A stretch of 64,000 nucleotides of DNA from Bacteriovorax sp. PP10 (GTDB lineage Bacteria; Bdellovibrionota; Bacteriovoracia; Bacteriovoracales; Bacteriovoracaceae): the NCBI RefSeq assembly GCF_035013165.1, contig NZ_JAYGJQ010000001.1:1798001-1862000 (forward strand). The letters are read 5' to 3'. Below the pieces are notes generated by a model. The model saw only the letters and a list, made by a program, of their open reading frames with translations. It made no database searches and was not told the origin of the DNA. Below are positions 40,890 to 49,695 of the stretch, in pieces (the first letter of the stretch is position 1; each line of letters starts with the position of its first letter). The translations under genes and the position numbers were made by a program.

Positions 40890-41795
40890 ATGTTAGGAAT
40901 AGTTTTCGTCATTTTGGCCGGAATTCTCTGGGCAATTGACACCCTGATTAGATACCCGCTTCTTGGAGCTGGAGTATCGGCCGAAAAAATCGTCTTTATC
41001 GAAGTTCTTTTTCTATCAGTCCTATTCATTCCCTTAATTTTAAAAGATGCAAAAAAGTTTGGCGGGATTAAACTCTCGACCCTTTTCTATTTTATGGTGA
41101 TCGGTTTCGGCGGGCAGGCGATTGGTGGACTGGCATTTACGAAAGCTTTCATGTTGATTAATCCTTCGCTGGTTATTTTATTGCAGAAGCTTCAACCGAT
41201 CGTGGCGATCTCACTTGCTCGAGTCTTGCTTGGTGAAAAAATTAAAAAAGAGTTCGTGCTATGGGCAGCAGTTGCATTAATCGGTGGCCTACTAATTTCC
41301 TCAGTTGATATTCTTCCGGGCCTTGGGCACTTAGATTTTACAATGGGTCTATTAACGAAGAACGCTATCTGGGGTTACACACTGGCCTTGATCGCAGTAG
41401 GGTGCTGGGGAGCTTCAACAGTTTTCGGAAAAAAACTTTCTAATCAGGGATTTGATGAAATTCAAATCATGGGCGGGCGTTTTATTTTCGGGTTAGTGTT
41501 TATGACATTTTATTTATACTACCGTTTTGGTGGATTATCGCTTGAGTGGAGTGCGATAACTTATGGTAAAGTACTGGTGATGGTTCTGTTGTCAGGACTT
41601 GCAGGAATGTATTTTTACTACAAAGGGTTAAAGACTATTTCAGCTCGTGCATGCGCTATTGCTGAGTTATTTTTTCCTTTTTCTGCAGTTGTGATCAATT
41701 GGGTTTTTCTTGGGGCCAAGCTTTTGCCGGTGCAAATTTTAGGAGCAGTCCTCCTGATTCTTTCATCAGCTGTTATTCAATTAAAAAAATATTAA
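40890..41795 (+). CDS. EamA/DMT-family transporter
   Basis: 301 residues with ten membrane helices in two EamA repeats (about 3-115 and 155-298). Family features include FGGQAIGGLAFTKAFMLINPSLVILLQKLQPI in repeat one and YYKGLKTISARACAIAELFFPFSAVVINWVFLG in repeat two. DMT carriers export or exchange small metabolites; the substrate cannot be told. Divergent from nadE with a 58-bp gap to the preferred nadE start, and 26 bp upstream of the sugar-epimerase gene. Confidence 0.85.
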   Translation: MLGIVFVILAGILWAIDTLIRYPLLGAGVSAEKIVFIEVLFLSVLFIPLILKDAKKFGGIKLSTLFYFMVIGFGGQAIGGLAFTKAFMLINPSLVILLQKLQPIVAISLARVLLGEKIKKEFVLWAAVALIGGLLISSVDILPGLGHLDFTMGLLTKNAIWGYTLALIAVGCWGASTVFGKKLSNQGFDEIQIMGGRFIFGLVFMTFYLYYRFGGLSLEWSAITYGKVLVMVLLSGLAGMYFYYKGLKTISARACAIAELFFPFSAVVINWVFLGAKLLPVQILGAVLLILSSAVIQLKKY

Positions 41796-41821
41796 GAAAT
41801 AGATAAAGAGATAGGAGTTAT

Positions 41822-42790
41822 ATGACAAAAATTATTCTACCCACATCAATGGAAGGAAAAACAGTATTAATCGCTGGAGCTGCGGGGTTCGTTCCTTCAA
41901 CACTTGCTGAGCACTACCTTAATCTTGGAGCTAAAGTTATCGGCCTTGATAACTTCATCACAGGCTCGCAATCAAACATTGATTTACTTTCAAAAAATAA
42001 AAACTTCGAATTTCATAAGACAAATGTTTATGAAGCTCTTCCAGATTTTAAAAATCAAAAAATCGACTACATCATGTCGATGGCAAGCCCAGCTTCACCA
42101 ATTGACTTCGCTATCATCCCAATTGAGATCATGAGAGTGAACTCTGAAGGGACATTAAAATTATTAGAACTAGCTCGCGAAAAGGGAGCAAGATTTCTAG
42201 AAGCTTCAACTTCTGAAGTATATGGTGACCCAGAAATTCACCCACAAACAGAAGACTACGTAGGGCACGTTAACCCGATTGGGCCACGTTCATGTTATGA
42301 CGAATCAAAGCGTTTTGCTGAAGCGATGACTATGAGTTTTCACCACAAATATAAAGTCGACACGAGAATCGTGCGTATCTTCAATACATATGGACCTCGC
42401 ATGCGTCCAAATGACGGAAGAGTTATCCCGAACTTCATCACGCAAGCGATGAGTGGGGCAGACCTGACTGTTTACGGAGACGGAACACAGACCAGATCAT
42501 TTTGTTACTCAACTGACTTAGTTGCAGCTATTCACAATGTTTTAATGAGTGATGATGTCACTCCATTTAACTGTGGAAACCCTGACGAGTACACAATGCT
42601 TGAAACAGCTGAACTGATTATTAAGATCCTGGGAAGCAAATCAAAAATTAAACACCTTCCGCTTCCAAAAGATGACCCGAAGAGAAGAAGACCAAACATC
42701 GGAAAACTTCAGGCCGTTTCAGACTACGCACCACTTGTGAAGTTTGAAGATGGAATTAGAGCAACAGCTGAATATTTTAAAAGTTTATAA
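41822..42790 (+). CDS. UDP-glucuronate decarboxylase-like NAD-dependent epimerase/dehydratase
   Basis: 322 residues of the extended SDR family. Strong motifs of the UDP-xylose synthase group are visible: 'ASPASPIDF', FLEASTSEVYGDPEIHPQ, SCYDESKRFAEA (Tyr-x3-Lys), RIFNTYGPRMRPNDGRV and DGTQTRSFCYSTD. The substrate is probably UDP-glucuronate, product UDP-xylose, for polysaccharide. The Rossmann loop reads GAAGFVPS, with Pro where the third Gly normally stands. It starts 26 bp after the transporter and is followed 9 bp later by a glycosyltransferase. Confidence 0.85.
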   Translation: MTKIILPTSMEGKTVLIAGAAGFVPSTLAEHYLNLGAKVIGLDNFITGSQSNIDLLSKNKNFEFHKTNVYEALPDFKNQKIDYIMSMASPASPIDFAIIPIEIMRVNSEGTLKLLELAREKGARFLEASTSEVYGDPEIHPQTEDYVGHVNPIGPRSCYDESKRFAEAMTMSFHHKYKVDTRIVRIFNTYGPRMRPNDGRVIPNFITQAMSGADLTVYGDGTQTRSFCYSTDLVAAIHNVLMSDDVTPFNCGNPDEYTMLETAELIIKILGSKSKIKHLPLPKDDPKRRRPNIGKLQAVSDYAPLVKFEDGIRATAEYFKSL

Positions 42791-42799
42791 GAGTTAATT

Positions 42800-43897
42800 A
42801 TGAAAGTTGCCATTACATGTGATTTTTTATTAGAGCGCTCTCACTATGTTGAGATCATCGAAAACCTTTGCGAAGTTTTTCCTGATGCTGTGATTTACTG
42901 TTTTGCTCACAAAAAAGGAGCGATCTTAGGTCATATCGAACAACGCTCAATCAAGTCGACGTTTTTAAGCAATGTTGTCTCGACTGAAGAAGAGTTCTAC
43001 ACGCACTCTAATAAACTGCCATCTCTTGCTAAAAACCTTTTTGTTTCTTGCGACTACGATTTAATCATCAACGTTTCAAAAGGCTTCTCTCAAGGTTTTG
43101 CAAAATGTGAGACAACAAAACTCATTACCTATTTATACGACTTGGATCTTGACCAAAAAATTAAAAAGACTTTTCTGCAAAAAGTATTCTCTCCATTTGT
43201 TCACTCATGGATTAAGAAAACTTTGGATCAGGCAGATATGGTTTTATCTTCGAGAGAAGACTTACTTAAAACTCTTGAAGGATTAAAAACTCAAACAGAA
43301 GTGGTTCCGCCACCATTTAGAGTTTCAGACTATGCACTTTTTCCAAAGACTATGTTTAAACACCATTTCTTTTTAATTGAAGCAAAAGGTGTGAATGAGG
43401 AGCGTGCTAAGCTTCTTGCCGAGTGGATGAAGGAGTGGGGATTCTCATTTCAATTCATCGGGCCGGACGCTCAACTAACAAACATCAAAAAAGATTACGC
43501 AGAAAATGTATTTTTCGGTGATAAATGTAGTGGAGAGCATGCTCCAGTTATGGCCGCTTCAAAAGCATTAATCAGCTTTAACGAAAACGATTTCCCGGCA
43601 CTTGCTATGGGAACTCTGGCAGTAGGAAGACCAGTCATTCTTATCAGCTCACTTAAAAAATGGTTGTCTGGAGTAGGGATTGGATTTGTTGATTCGTTTG
43701 ATAAGAACGAATTAAAAAAGGCGATTGATAATATCATTACTGATGAAGTTCTGGAGCCTCAGAAAGTTCGTGCCCATGTTATGGAGTATCACGATATCAA
43801 GTTCAAGGCCCAGATGAAGAGAACGCTAGATAAGTTCTATCACGAAGTTCATAAAGCAGATGCAGCTCACCCTAGTGACTGTTCTCAATGCAAGTAA
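42800..43897 (+). CDS. glycosyltransferase family 4-like protein
   Basis: 365 residues, no signal peptide. N-terminal half resembles GT-B acceptor domain with 'MKVAITCDFLLERSHYVEIIENLCEVF' split here only as a general pattern (start MKVAITCDF, then ERSHYVEIIENL) and YDLIINVSKGFSQGF. C-terminal half has FFGDKCSGEHAPVMAASKALISFNENDFPALAMGTLAVGRPVI, the donor-binding 'E-x7-E'-like region with weak conservation. Likely sugar transfer to a surface glycan with the neighbouring nucleotide-sugar enzyme. The end overlaps the convergent gene by 26 bp, and the C-terminus CSQCK has two Cys. Confidence 0.65.
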   Translation: MKVAITCDFLLERSHYVEIIENLCEVFPDAVIYCFAHKKGAILGHIEQRSIKSTFLSNVVSTEEEFYTHSNKLPSLAKNLFVSCDYDLIINVSKGFSQGFAKCETTKLITYLYDLDLDQKIKKTFLQKVFSPFVHSWIKKTLDQADMVLSSREDLLKTLEGLKTQTEVVPPPFRVSDYALFPKTMFKHHFFLIEAKGVNEERAKLLAEWMKEWGFSFQFIGPDAQLTNIKKDYAENVFFGDKCSGEHAPVMAASKALISFNENDFPALAMGTLAVGRPVILISSLKKWLSGVGIGFVDSFDKNELKKAIDNIITDEVLEPQKVRAHVMEYHDIKFKAQMKRTLDKFYHEVHKADAAHPSDCSQCK

Positions 43898-45062
43898 ATA
43901 GCTCATTCATGTTACTTCCAGTCGAGTTCTGAAACGGTCCAAAGTGATTATAGGCCCATCCACTATAAAAGTGTGGAGTCACACAACGCTGCTCAAATGG
44001 TTTTAATTTTCCATTCACTAAGTTTGATGGATGAGTCGCACTAGACTTTGTTGTGTTCACTTGAATCGCAAATGTCTGAATCATTTTATGGATCCCACAG
44101 AAAGCATTAAAGCTTTGAAGTGAGCTTCCTAAAACCTTAATTAAATCATTTTGAGAGGCCTTCTGATTAACCTGGCATGAGACTTTATTCGCATGAAGTT
44201 CGTTCCACGCTCTGATACATGGTTGAACATTTCCAGCTGAGTTCGGAGTGAATTGAAACATTCCAATATTTAATCTTGAAACGGCAGGTTGCTCTTTATC
44301 ATCGTAAAACTCAACACCGGCAGGTTTTCTATAACCGGTAGGTGAGTTGCTAGCGGCCACATTTTTAGATGCAGTTGAATCAGCAGACCCTAGAGACTCC
44401 GAGTAAGCAAGGCATGAAAAGAACTTCGTCCATGTCCCAAGTAATTCTACTTTTGCACCTTGGTCACCATTTAAAACTTCCTGACGTAGTTGATTCACTG
44501 ACGTTGAAAAGCGGTTGAGTTTATCAATCGTGGCCTGCGAGGGAACTTTTTTAATCGTTGATCCTAAACTTTTTGCAGACGACTCACAAAGTGGGTGTCT
44601 GATTAATGAAGTTGGAAAATAGCTGTCATCATTCGAGCTTGTTCCATATGAACTTCCAATGAACCCAACTTTCGCCGGAACATCGTTTAGCATAAGAGCA
44701 CTGTAGTAGCTGATCTGATCGGCAAAATACGTGTGAGCATCGTTATCATCAAAACATTTATCAACGTTATCAGCATTCACCATCTCTCTGCTTTTTCCTG
44801 AGAGTTCATCATCACTTCTGAATGTATCAACTTTCGGTCCTACTTCGGCCGAACTATTTAAGTATTCATCTGCAGGAAGTTCATCACCAAAATCAAGCGT
44901 CGGAGTGATCGCCGGACTTGTCACTACTGGAGCAGTTGGAGTTGATGGTTCAACTGGTTTTGTTGGCGTCGTTGGAGTCGTGGGTTTTTTAGACCCCATG
45001 GCATTGGCCTGAGATGAAATAAACGACGAGCAGAGAATTGCTAGAATAAGTGTTGTTTTCAT
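43872..45062 (-). CDS. secreted protein with possible lysozyme-like domain
   Basis: 396 residues with signal peptide (ILCSSFISSQANA), then a Thr/Pro-rich linker (TPTTPTKPVEPSTPTAP) to about 55, an acidic stretch to 100, and a Cys-containing domain. Within it, FFSCLAYSESLGS resembles a helix with the catalytic Glu of lytic transglycosylases, and LNIGMFQFTPNSAGN resembles the following 'G-x-x-Q' motif. Many Cys (at least eight) imply disulfides outside the cytosol. The lysozyme-like call is inference by eye; the protein is otherwise unassigned. Confidence 0.5.
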   Translation of the reverse strand: MKTTLILAILCSSFISSQANAMGSKKPTTPTTPTKPVEPSTPTAPVVTSPAITPTLDFGDELPADEYLNSSAEVGPKVDTFRSDDELSGKSREMVNADNVDKCFDDNDAHTYFADQISYYSALMLNDVPAKVGFIGSSYGTSSNDDSYFPTSLIRHPLCESSAKSLGSTIKKVPSQATIDKLNRFSTSVNQLRQEVLNGDQGAKVELLGTWTKFFSCLAYSESLGSADSTASKNVAASNSPTGYRKPAGVEFYDDKEQPAVSRLNIGMFQFTPNSAGNVQPCIRAWNELHANKVSCQVNQKASQNDLIKVLGSSLQSFNAFCGIHKMIQTFAIQVNTTKSSATHPSNLVNGKLKPFEQRCVTPHFYSGWAYNHFGPFQNSTGSNMNELFTCIENSH

Positions 45063-45112
45063 AGCTAGTGTTTCGGCACTAGAATGAAAAAATTAAGAGC
45101 TAAGTTTTAGAG

Positions 45113-45856
45113 CTAAAGGCGTCTAATAAAATCAATAGTTCGCTTTTCTTTAGGGGAATTAAAAACCTCTTGTGGAGTTCCTTGCTCAACTATTAATCCC
45201 TTATCCATGAAGATGACTCGGTCACTGACTTCGCGGGCAAAGTCCATTTCGTGAGTCACGATAATCATCGTCATACCGGTATGAGCGAGGTCTTTCATAA
45301 CTTTTAAAACTTCACCAACCAGTTCCGGGTCAAGAGCACTCGTGGCCTCATCAAAAAGCATAATGTCCGGCTTCATCGCAAGAGCGCGCGCAATCGCCAC
45401 ACGTTGTTGCTGACCACCAGATAGATCGCGTGGATAAGCATTAATTTTTTCTAGGAGTCCGACGTTTTTTAATAATTCATGAGCGCGGGCAAGAGCTTCA
45501 GACTTTGTTACACCTAATGCTTCCAGAGGAGCAAGAGTGATATTCTCTAAAACAGTCAGATGAGGAAATAAATTAAAACTTTGAAAAACCATTCCAATTT
45601 TTGTGCGGTAAAGATCGAGAACTTTCTCTTTTGATTTCGGGTTTAACACCTGACCTTCAAAATTAATTTCACCACTGGTTGGAACTTCCAGATAGTTTAT
45701 ACAACGAAGAAATGTTGATTTTCCCGAGCCAGATGGCCCGATGATCACCACAACTTCACCTTTAGTTACACTGGTAGAAATATCTTTTAAAACTTCGTTC
45801 TCACCAAATTTTTTCGACAGGTGAGAGATCGTTAAAATCACTTCATTGGATTTCAT
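45113..45856 (-). CDS. polar amino-acid ABC transporter, ATP-binding protein
   Basis: 247 residues. Walker [11 protein letters not shown]-loop [17 protein letters not shown], signature [15 protein letters not shown], Walker [13 protein letters not shown] and switch His in VTHEMDFA. It energises uptake with the permease and binding protein encoded just upstream; the GlnQ/HisP group is clear, with the family hallmark 'FNLFPHLT'. Its start base coincides with the last base of the permease gene. Confidence 0.95.
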   Translation of the reverse strand: MKSNEVILTISHLSKKFGENEVLKDISTSVTKGEVVVIIGPSGSGKSTFLRCINYLEVPTSGEINFEGQVLNPKSKEKVLDLYRTKIGMVFQSFNLFPHLTVLENITLAPLEALGVTKSEALARAHELLKNVGLLEKINAYPRDLSGGQQQRVAIARALAMKPDIMLFDEATSALDPELVGEVLKVMKDLAHTGMTMIIVTHEMDFAREVSDRVIFMDKGLIVEQGTPQEVFNSPKEKRTIDFIRRL

Positions 45857-46548
45857 TAAACACCTCCTTTAAGCTCAAGGCGTTTTTCAATTCTGCTGGC
45901 AATAAAACTTAATACCATCACAATAATTAAATACCCAACTGCTGCCCAAATATAAACTTCCCAGACGCGCAGGTATTTTGAACCAAGTCTCTGAGTCATA
46001 TAAAGAAGTTCACCAAGAGAAATAACTGATACGAGCGAAGTCTCTTTCGTTAAAGCAGAAAGCTCATTGACGATTGGTGGAATAATTCTTCTGTAAGTTT
46101 GCGGGATAATAATTTTATACATGGTCTGATGGCGGGATAATCCCAAAGCGCGGGCCGCTTCAGTTTGTCCTTTAGGAATTGAGAGAATTCCTGCGCGATA
46201 AATTTCTGCCAGATAAGCCGCACTGTTAAGTGATAAAGCCAAAACTCCGGCCGAGAATGAATCTAAAACCATGTTGATTTGATAAGCTTCAAAAATTGTC
46301 GGAAGTGCAAAGTAGATGAAAAGGATTTGCAGCAGAAGAGGAGTTCCTCTGAACAAGGTAATATAAAAAAGTGAAATCCAGTTTAAGATTTTATACTGGG
46401 AAATTCTTAGCAGCGCTAAAACCATTCCCAGGATTAAACCTAGCGTGCCACTTAAAAATGTAAGTTTTAAAGTGACACCCATACCTTCGATCAAACGAGG
46501 GATAACAACAATTTTAGAAAAGGCCCAAAACCCTAATTCAGCTTCCAC
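45856..46548 (-). CDS. polar amino-acid ABC transporter, permease
   Basis: 230 residues with five membrane helices and the HisMQ signature: [62 protein letters not shown] (EAA loop). A single permease gene means a homodimeric channel. It lies between the binding-protein gene (5-bp gap) and the ATPase gene (1-base overlap). Confidence 0.95.
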   Translation of the reverse strand: MEAELGFWAFSKIVVIPRLIEGMGVTLKLTFLSGTLGLILGMVLALLRISQYKILNWISLFYITLFRGTPLLLQILFIYFALPTIFEAYQINMVLDSFSAGVLALSLNSAAYLAEIYRAGILSIPKGQTEAARALGLSRHQTMYKIIIPQTYRRIIPPIVNELSALTKETSLVSVISLGELLYMTQRLGSKYLRVWEVYIWAAVGYLIIVMVLSFIASRIEKRLELKGGV

Positions 46549-46553
46549 CTAGA

Positions 46554-47333
46554 TTATAGCGCCGGAGGAGCTGACTTCAGCCATTCTTTGTAAATCTTTG
46601 CGTACGATCCATTTGCTTTAATCGTCTTTACTGCACTCTCAAGTGCTTTAAAAAGTTTTGCATCTGATTTTTTTACCGCGATACCAATTGGCTCTGGCTT
46701 CATGGCAATTCCAGAAACGACAAATGTTTTTGAATCTAGTCCTGTGTAGTATTTTCCAACAGCTTCATCTGTGACAATTACGTCAGCTTGATTTGCTTTA
46801 AGAGCACTGAATGTATCTGTTGCTCCCGGGAAAGTTTTGATTTCTTTAATTTTTACTCCCGCTTTTTTCATTGCTTCAACAGCATTGAAAGAAGTGGTGT
46901 CAACCTGAACGGCCACAACTCTTCCGTTAAGCTCTTTTTCATTCGTCACAGCTTTTGCAGAAGTTTTAACAACAAAAACTTGTCCCATTGAAATATAAGG
47001 AACGAAGTTTACCTGTGCAGCTCTCTCTGGCGTGATGTTCATTGAAGACATAATAACGTCGTAACGATTTGATTGAAGGCCTGCGAGAATTCCATCCCAA
47101 GGCATAACGATGAATTCAGCTTTAACTTTTAACTCAGCAGCAAGGGCGCGTGCCAGGTCAACGTCTAGGCCAATGATCTTTCCTTCGACTGATTCGAATT
47201 CCATTGGAGGGTAAGTTGTATCAACGGCAATGCGAAGCTTACCAGCTTTAACAACTGCGTCTAAATCAAGTGCAAAAGATGATTGTGCAAAAGCACTAAG
47301 CAATAGAACCGTAGCAACTAATAAACTTTTCAT
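46554..47333 (-). CDS. polar amino-acid ABC transporter, periplasmic binding protein
   Basis: 259 residues from the ATG at 47333, which has GGAGAAA upstream; an ATG 12 bases earlier lacks a ribosome site. Signal peptide LLSAFAQSSFA, then the family-3 solute-binding fold: LRIAVDTTYPPMEFES, GLDVDLARALAAELKVKAEF, WDGILAGLQSNRYDVIMSSMNITPERA and ADVIVTDEAVGKYY. The Arg-Asp pair typical of alpha-amino-acid binding is present (RAAQ region and VTDE). First gene of the three-gene uptake operon. Confidence 0.93.
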   Translation of the reverse strand: MKSLLVATVLLLSAFAQSSFALDLDAVVKAGKLRIAVDTTYPPMEFESVEGKIIGLDVDLARALAAELKVKAEFIVMPWDGILAGLQSNRYDVIMSSMNITPERAAQVNFVPYISMGQVFVVKTSAKAVTNEKELNGRVVAVQVDTTSFNAVEAMKKAGVKIKEIKTFPGATDTFSALKANQADVIVTDEAVGKYYTGLDSKTFVVSGIAMKPEPIGIAVKKSDAKLFKALESAVKTIKANGSYAKIYKEWLKSAPPAL

Positions 47334-47398
47334 TGTTTTCTCCATAAATTAACAAAATCTAATTTATGGTAACGAAAAGTCGTATGAGTTGAAAAGCT

Positions 47399-47839
47399 TT
47401 ATTGAATGACTGATGGCCCTGGACTCATATCTCTTGGTGGTCTGAAGAAGAATACTGGGACTGTGACCCAGAAACGCTCTCCAAACTGATCGATCATTTG
47501 ATATTTCCCGCGCATGTTCCCATACGGAGAGTGAAGTGGACAAAAACTTGTGTATTCGTAGAATTCACCTGGAGCAAGCATTGGCTGCTCGCCAACAACT
47601 CCTGAACCTTGAACGTCGTAAGTTTTTCCATTTCCATCTTTGATTTTCCAATGACGGTGGATAACGCGACAAGCGGTCTGACTGTTGTTCGTGATTTTGA
47701 TTTTGTAAGCGTAAAAGTACTGGTTGCTCTCTGGAGCAGATCTCTCAGGAACGTAGCTTGGAAAAACTTCGATTAAGATGTCTTGAGTCGTTTCAAAATA
47801 GTATTCGTTTGGCCCGATAGCTTCAGTCTGCTGTTCCAT
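47399..47839 (-). CDS. apaG: ApaG-like protein
   Basis: 146 residues; the fibronectin-like beta fold of ApaG. Characteristic segments are YFYAYKIKITNNSQTACRVIHRHWKI, VQGSGVVGEQPMLAPGEFYEYTSFCPL and GNMRGKYQMIDQFGERFWVTVPVFF. ApaG has been tied to Co2+/Mg2+ tolerance and nucleotide-polyphosphate metabolism, but its biochemical job is still not settled. Slightly longer than the usual 125 residues owing to a Pro-rich C-terminus. Confidence 0.92.
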   Translation of the reverse strand: MEQQTEAIGPNEYYFETTQDILIEVFPSYVPERSAPESNQYFYAYKIKITNNSQTACRVIHRHWKIKDGNGKTYDVQGSGVVGEQPMLAPGEFYEYTSFCPLHSPYGNMRGKYQMIDQFGERFWVTVPVFFFRPPRDMSPGPSVIQ

Positions 47840-48041
47840 TTGATCCCCGGTAAATTTATACTTCGTAGTATCAGAGATTAATTAGTTTTTAAAGCGTCAT
47901 AATTCTTTTTCTGTTTGAAGGCCAGAACCGTTGTTTGATGCCAACTACTTAAAATAACTCGGATTTTTGACCAGTAGAGGTGTTTCCTGTTAATGTAAGG
48001 GTATCAAAATTTCGAAAAGTTTTCTTAAAAGTGGAGTTTAT

Positions 48042-48392
48042 ATGACAGAAGAAAAAAATCTCAATCGTCGCTCATTTTTCGGAATGGTCGTAGCAGCAGC
48101 TACAATTGTTCCTTTCGTACTAAAATCTGTGAAGGCAGAGGCAGCAGCATGCCCGGCAACTGCACCAGCTGGAAAAGCTGTAGCTGTAGAAGGTGTGGGA
48201 ATGGCAAAAGGCCTGGACTACGTTGCTGATGCGAAGTCATCAAAAAATGCTAAGCATAAGGCCGGTGATACTTGCGCAAACTGCAAGTACTACAATGATA
48301 AAAAAGCTGATGGTGGATATGCACCATGTACTATGATGGGAATGAAATTCGTAACAAATTGCGGATGGTGTAAGTCTCACTTAACGAAATAA
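48042..48392 (+). CDS. high-potential iron-sulfur protein (HiPIP) with Tat signal
   Basis: 116 residues. Twin-arginine signal NRRSFFG (RR at 9-10) followed by a hydrophobic segment and AEA cleavage region. The mature protein is about 80 residues with four Cys in HiPIP order: CANCKYY, APCTMMG and NCGWC, which bind one [4Fe-4S] cluster. It acts as a periplasmic soluble electron carrier and is exported folded, so it is a client for the TatC encoded at 4480. ATG has GTGGAG eight bases upstream. Single gene, 202 bp divergent from apaG. Confidence 0.93.
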   Translation: MTEEKNLNRRSFFGMVVAAATIVPFVLKSVKAEAAACPATAPAGKAVAVEGVGMAKGLDYVADAKSSKNAKHKAGDTCANCKYYNDKKADGGYAPCTMMGMKFVTNCGWCKSHLTK

Positions 48393-48399
48393 TTTAATA

Positions 48400-48438
48400 T
48401 TGACCGAAAAACAGTCCACTGGACTGTTTTTCGGTCAA
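48400..48438. terminator. bidirectional terminator with 19-bp perfect stem
   Basis: Arms 48400-48418 and 48420-48438 pair perfectly around a single central base, with internal A and T runs and a T-rich flank at 48441-48448. The right arm reaches four bases into the stop end of the convergent TapT-like gene. Confidence 0.9.
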
Positions 48439-49085
48439 TCCTTTTTTTTGTCTAAATAATTGGTCTGATAAACTTCTCGTCCCATCTTTTTAATCTGAAA
48501 ATCTACCATCTTTTGAAATGATAAAATCGCAGCACTGGTATCAAGTGTGGGCTCTAGGTATTGCAAGGCCATTGTACTTGCTTCTAGTGTTGAAAGTGAC
48601 TGATCACTTGGAGCTTTTCTGATTCTGTAGTCAGAAGTTGTTTCAGGAGCAAGTTTAATTGAGGGAAGTGTATGAAGGTTGTGTGAAAGCATAAAAATCT
48701 TTTTTGCTTTTCTCCACGTTCCATCTAGAAGAATCAAGTGAGTGATTTGTGCTTTAGGTGCATCCGCATTTAAAACAGTGGCCTCATCTCCAGGGTAGAG
48801 AAGAGCACACTCATTGTTTGGATCACATAAAAGAGTGTTAAGTATTAAATCACTCGTGAAGTTCTCACCCACAAGCACAGTCATCTCTTTAAAACTTTTT
48901 TTCATAATGCGAACAGTGTTCAGCGGGTGTTTGCTTTCACTTGGATGTTGAAGAACAATCAGGTGAACATTGTTAGGGATCACTTTTAAAGTGTCACAAA
49001 GGCATCTCGATTTTAGAAAGTCACAATCCTGACAAAATGATCGACTCTCACTCGTGAAGTTGTATTCGATATTAAGTTGTTCCAT
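48435..49085 (-). CDS. DTW-domain tRNA-uridine aminocarboxypropyltransferase (TapT-like)
   Basis: 216 residues. N-terminal Cys motif CQDCDFLKSRCLC for a structural metal, LIVLQHPSESKHPLNT, and the namesake region LLDGTWRKAKKIF, then SDYRIRKAPSDQSLSTLEA. DTW enzymes transfer the aminocarboxypropyl group of S-adenosylmethionine to a uridine of tRNA (acp3U). The 216-residue length is normal. Its end lies inside the bidirectional terminator; it follows the 49092 lipoprotein gene by 6 bp, so these form one unit. Confidence 0.85.
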   Translation of the reverse strand: MEQLNIEYNFTSESRSFCQDCDFLKSRCLCDTLKVIPNNVHLIVLQHPSESKHPLNTVRIMKKSFKEMTVLVGENFTSDLILNTLLCDPNNECALLYPGDEATVLNADAPKAQITHLILLDGTWRKAKKIFMLSHNLHTLPSIKLAPETTSDYRIRKAPSDQSLSTLEASTMALQYLEPTLDTSAAILSFQKMVDFQIKKMGREVYQTNYLDKKKD

Positions 49086-49091
49086 AAAATC

Positions 49092-49691
49092 CTATCTTTT
49101 ATTTTTTAGTTTGGTTTGAATGCAGTTAAGTAATTTCGAGTTCACAATACGGTGCTGCTTCTGGCATTTGGCCATGACAACATTAACGAACTTCATGCAC
49201 TTTGCTTCGTCGCCACCATAGGCCGGGTCTTTTCTGTGTTTCATACAGTAGAAGGCCAGGTTCTGATTGATTTCAATCAGACGCTCATCAGCTTTAGAAG
49301 TTGATTGCGTGTTTCTTAAAACCGGAGTGAGTTCTTCTTTCGGGTTTGAGCGTATTTCTTTGGTCAGCGGCTTTGCCTGATAATTGATTTTTTCATCGAC
49401 CACAATTTCTTCGCGCCCATCTTCCAGAGGTGGGACCTGTTGCACTGGTACTGAGGGAATCGGGGCCACTTGCTGAACAGGTGGCTGCTGAACTCGTCTT
49501 CTGGTTGGCACCTCAATCTGAGGAGGGACAGCAGAGACCGGAGCTTTTTTTAAGTAATAAGATCCACCACGCTCAATCATTTCAAAAGCACGGTTAGTGT
49601 CTTCTGAGTAAGTTTTTGGCGGTGTTTTTTTCTCGTTGCCAGCACAACTGACAACGAGAATAAGAAATAAGTAGTGAGAGTATTTTTTCAT
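49092..49691 (-). CDS. Pro-rich lipoprotein of unknown function
   Basis: 199 residues. Lipobox VVSC gives lipidated Cys 16. A Pro/Val/Gln-rich stretch spans about 52-90 (PPVQQVAPIPSVPVQQVPP), then a C-terminal domain of about 70 residues with three Cys (FYCMKHRKDPAYGGDEAKC, KCQKQH, LNCIQTK). Pro-rich spacer after lipidation suggests reach across the periplasm. No family is recognised. It lies in a run with endonuclease I upstream (4 bp) and the TapT-like gene downstream. Confidence 0.7.
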   Translation of the reverse strand: MKKYSHYLFLILVVSCAGNEKKTPPKTYSEDTNRAFEMIERGGSYYLKKAPVSAVPPQIEVPTRRRVQQPPVQQVAPIPSVPVQQVPPLEDGREEIVVDEKINYQAKPLTKEIRSNPKEELTPVLRNTQSTSKADERLIEINQNLAFYCMKHRKDPAYGGDEAKCMKFVNVVMAKCQKQHRIVNSKLLNCIQTKLKNKR

Positions 49692-49695
49692 TTTT

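Noticed and set aside
40832-41029. Longer nadE frame with starts at 41029 or 40912
   Set aside because: It overlaps the divergent transporter gene, has no ribosome site, and the added sequence is not nitrilase-like.
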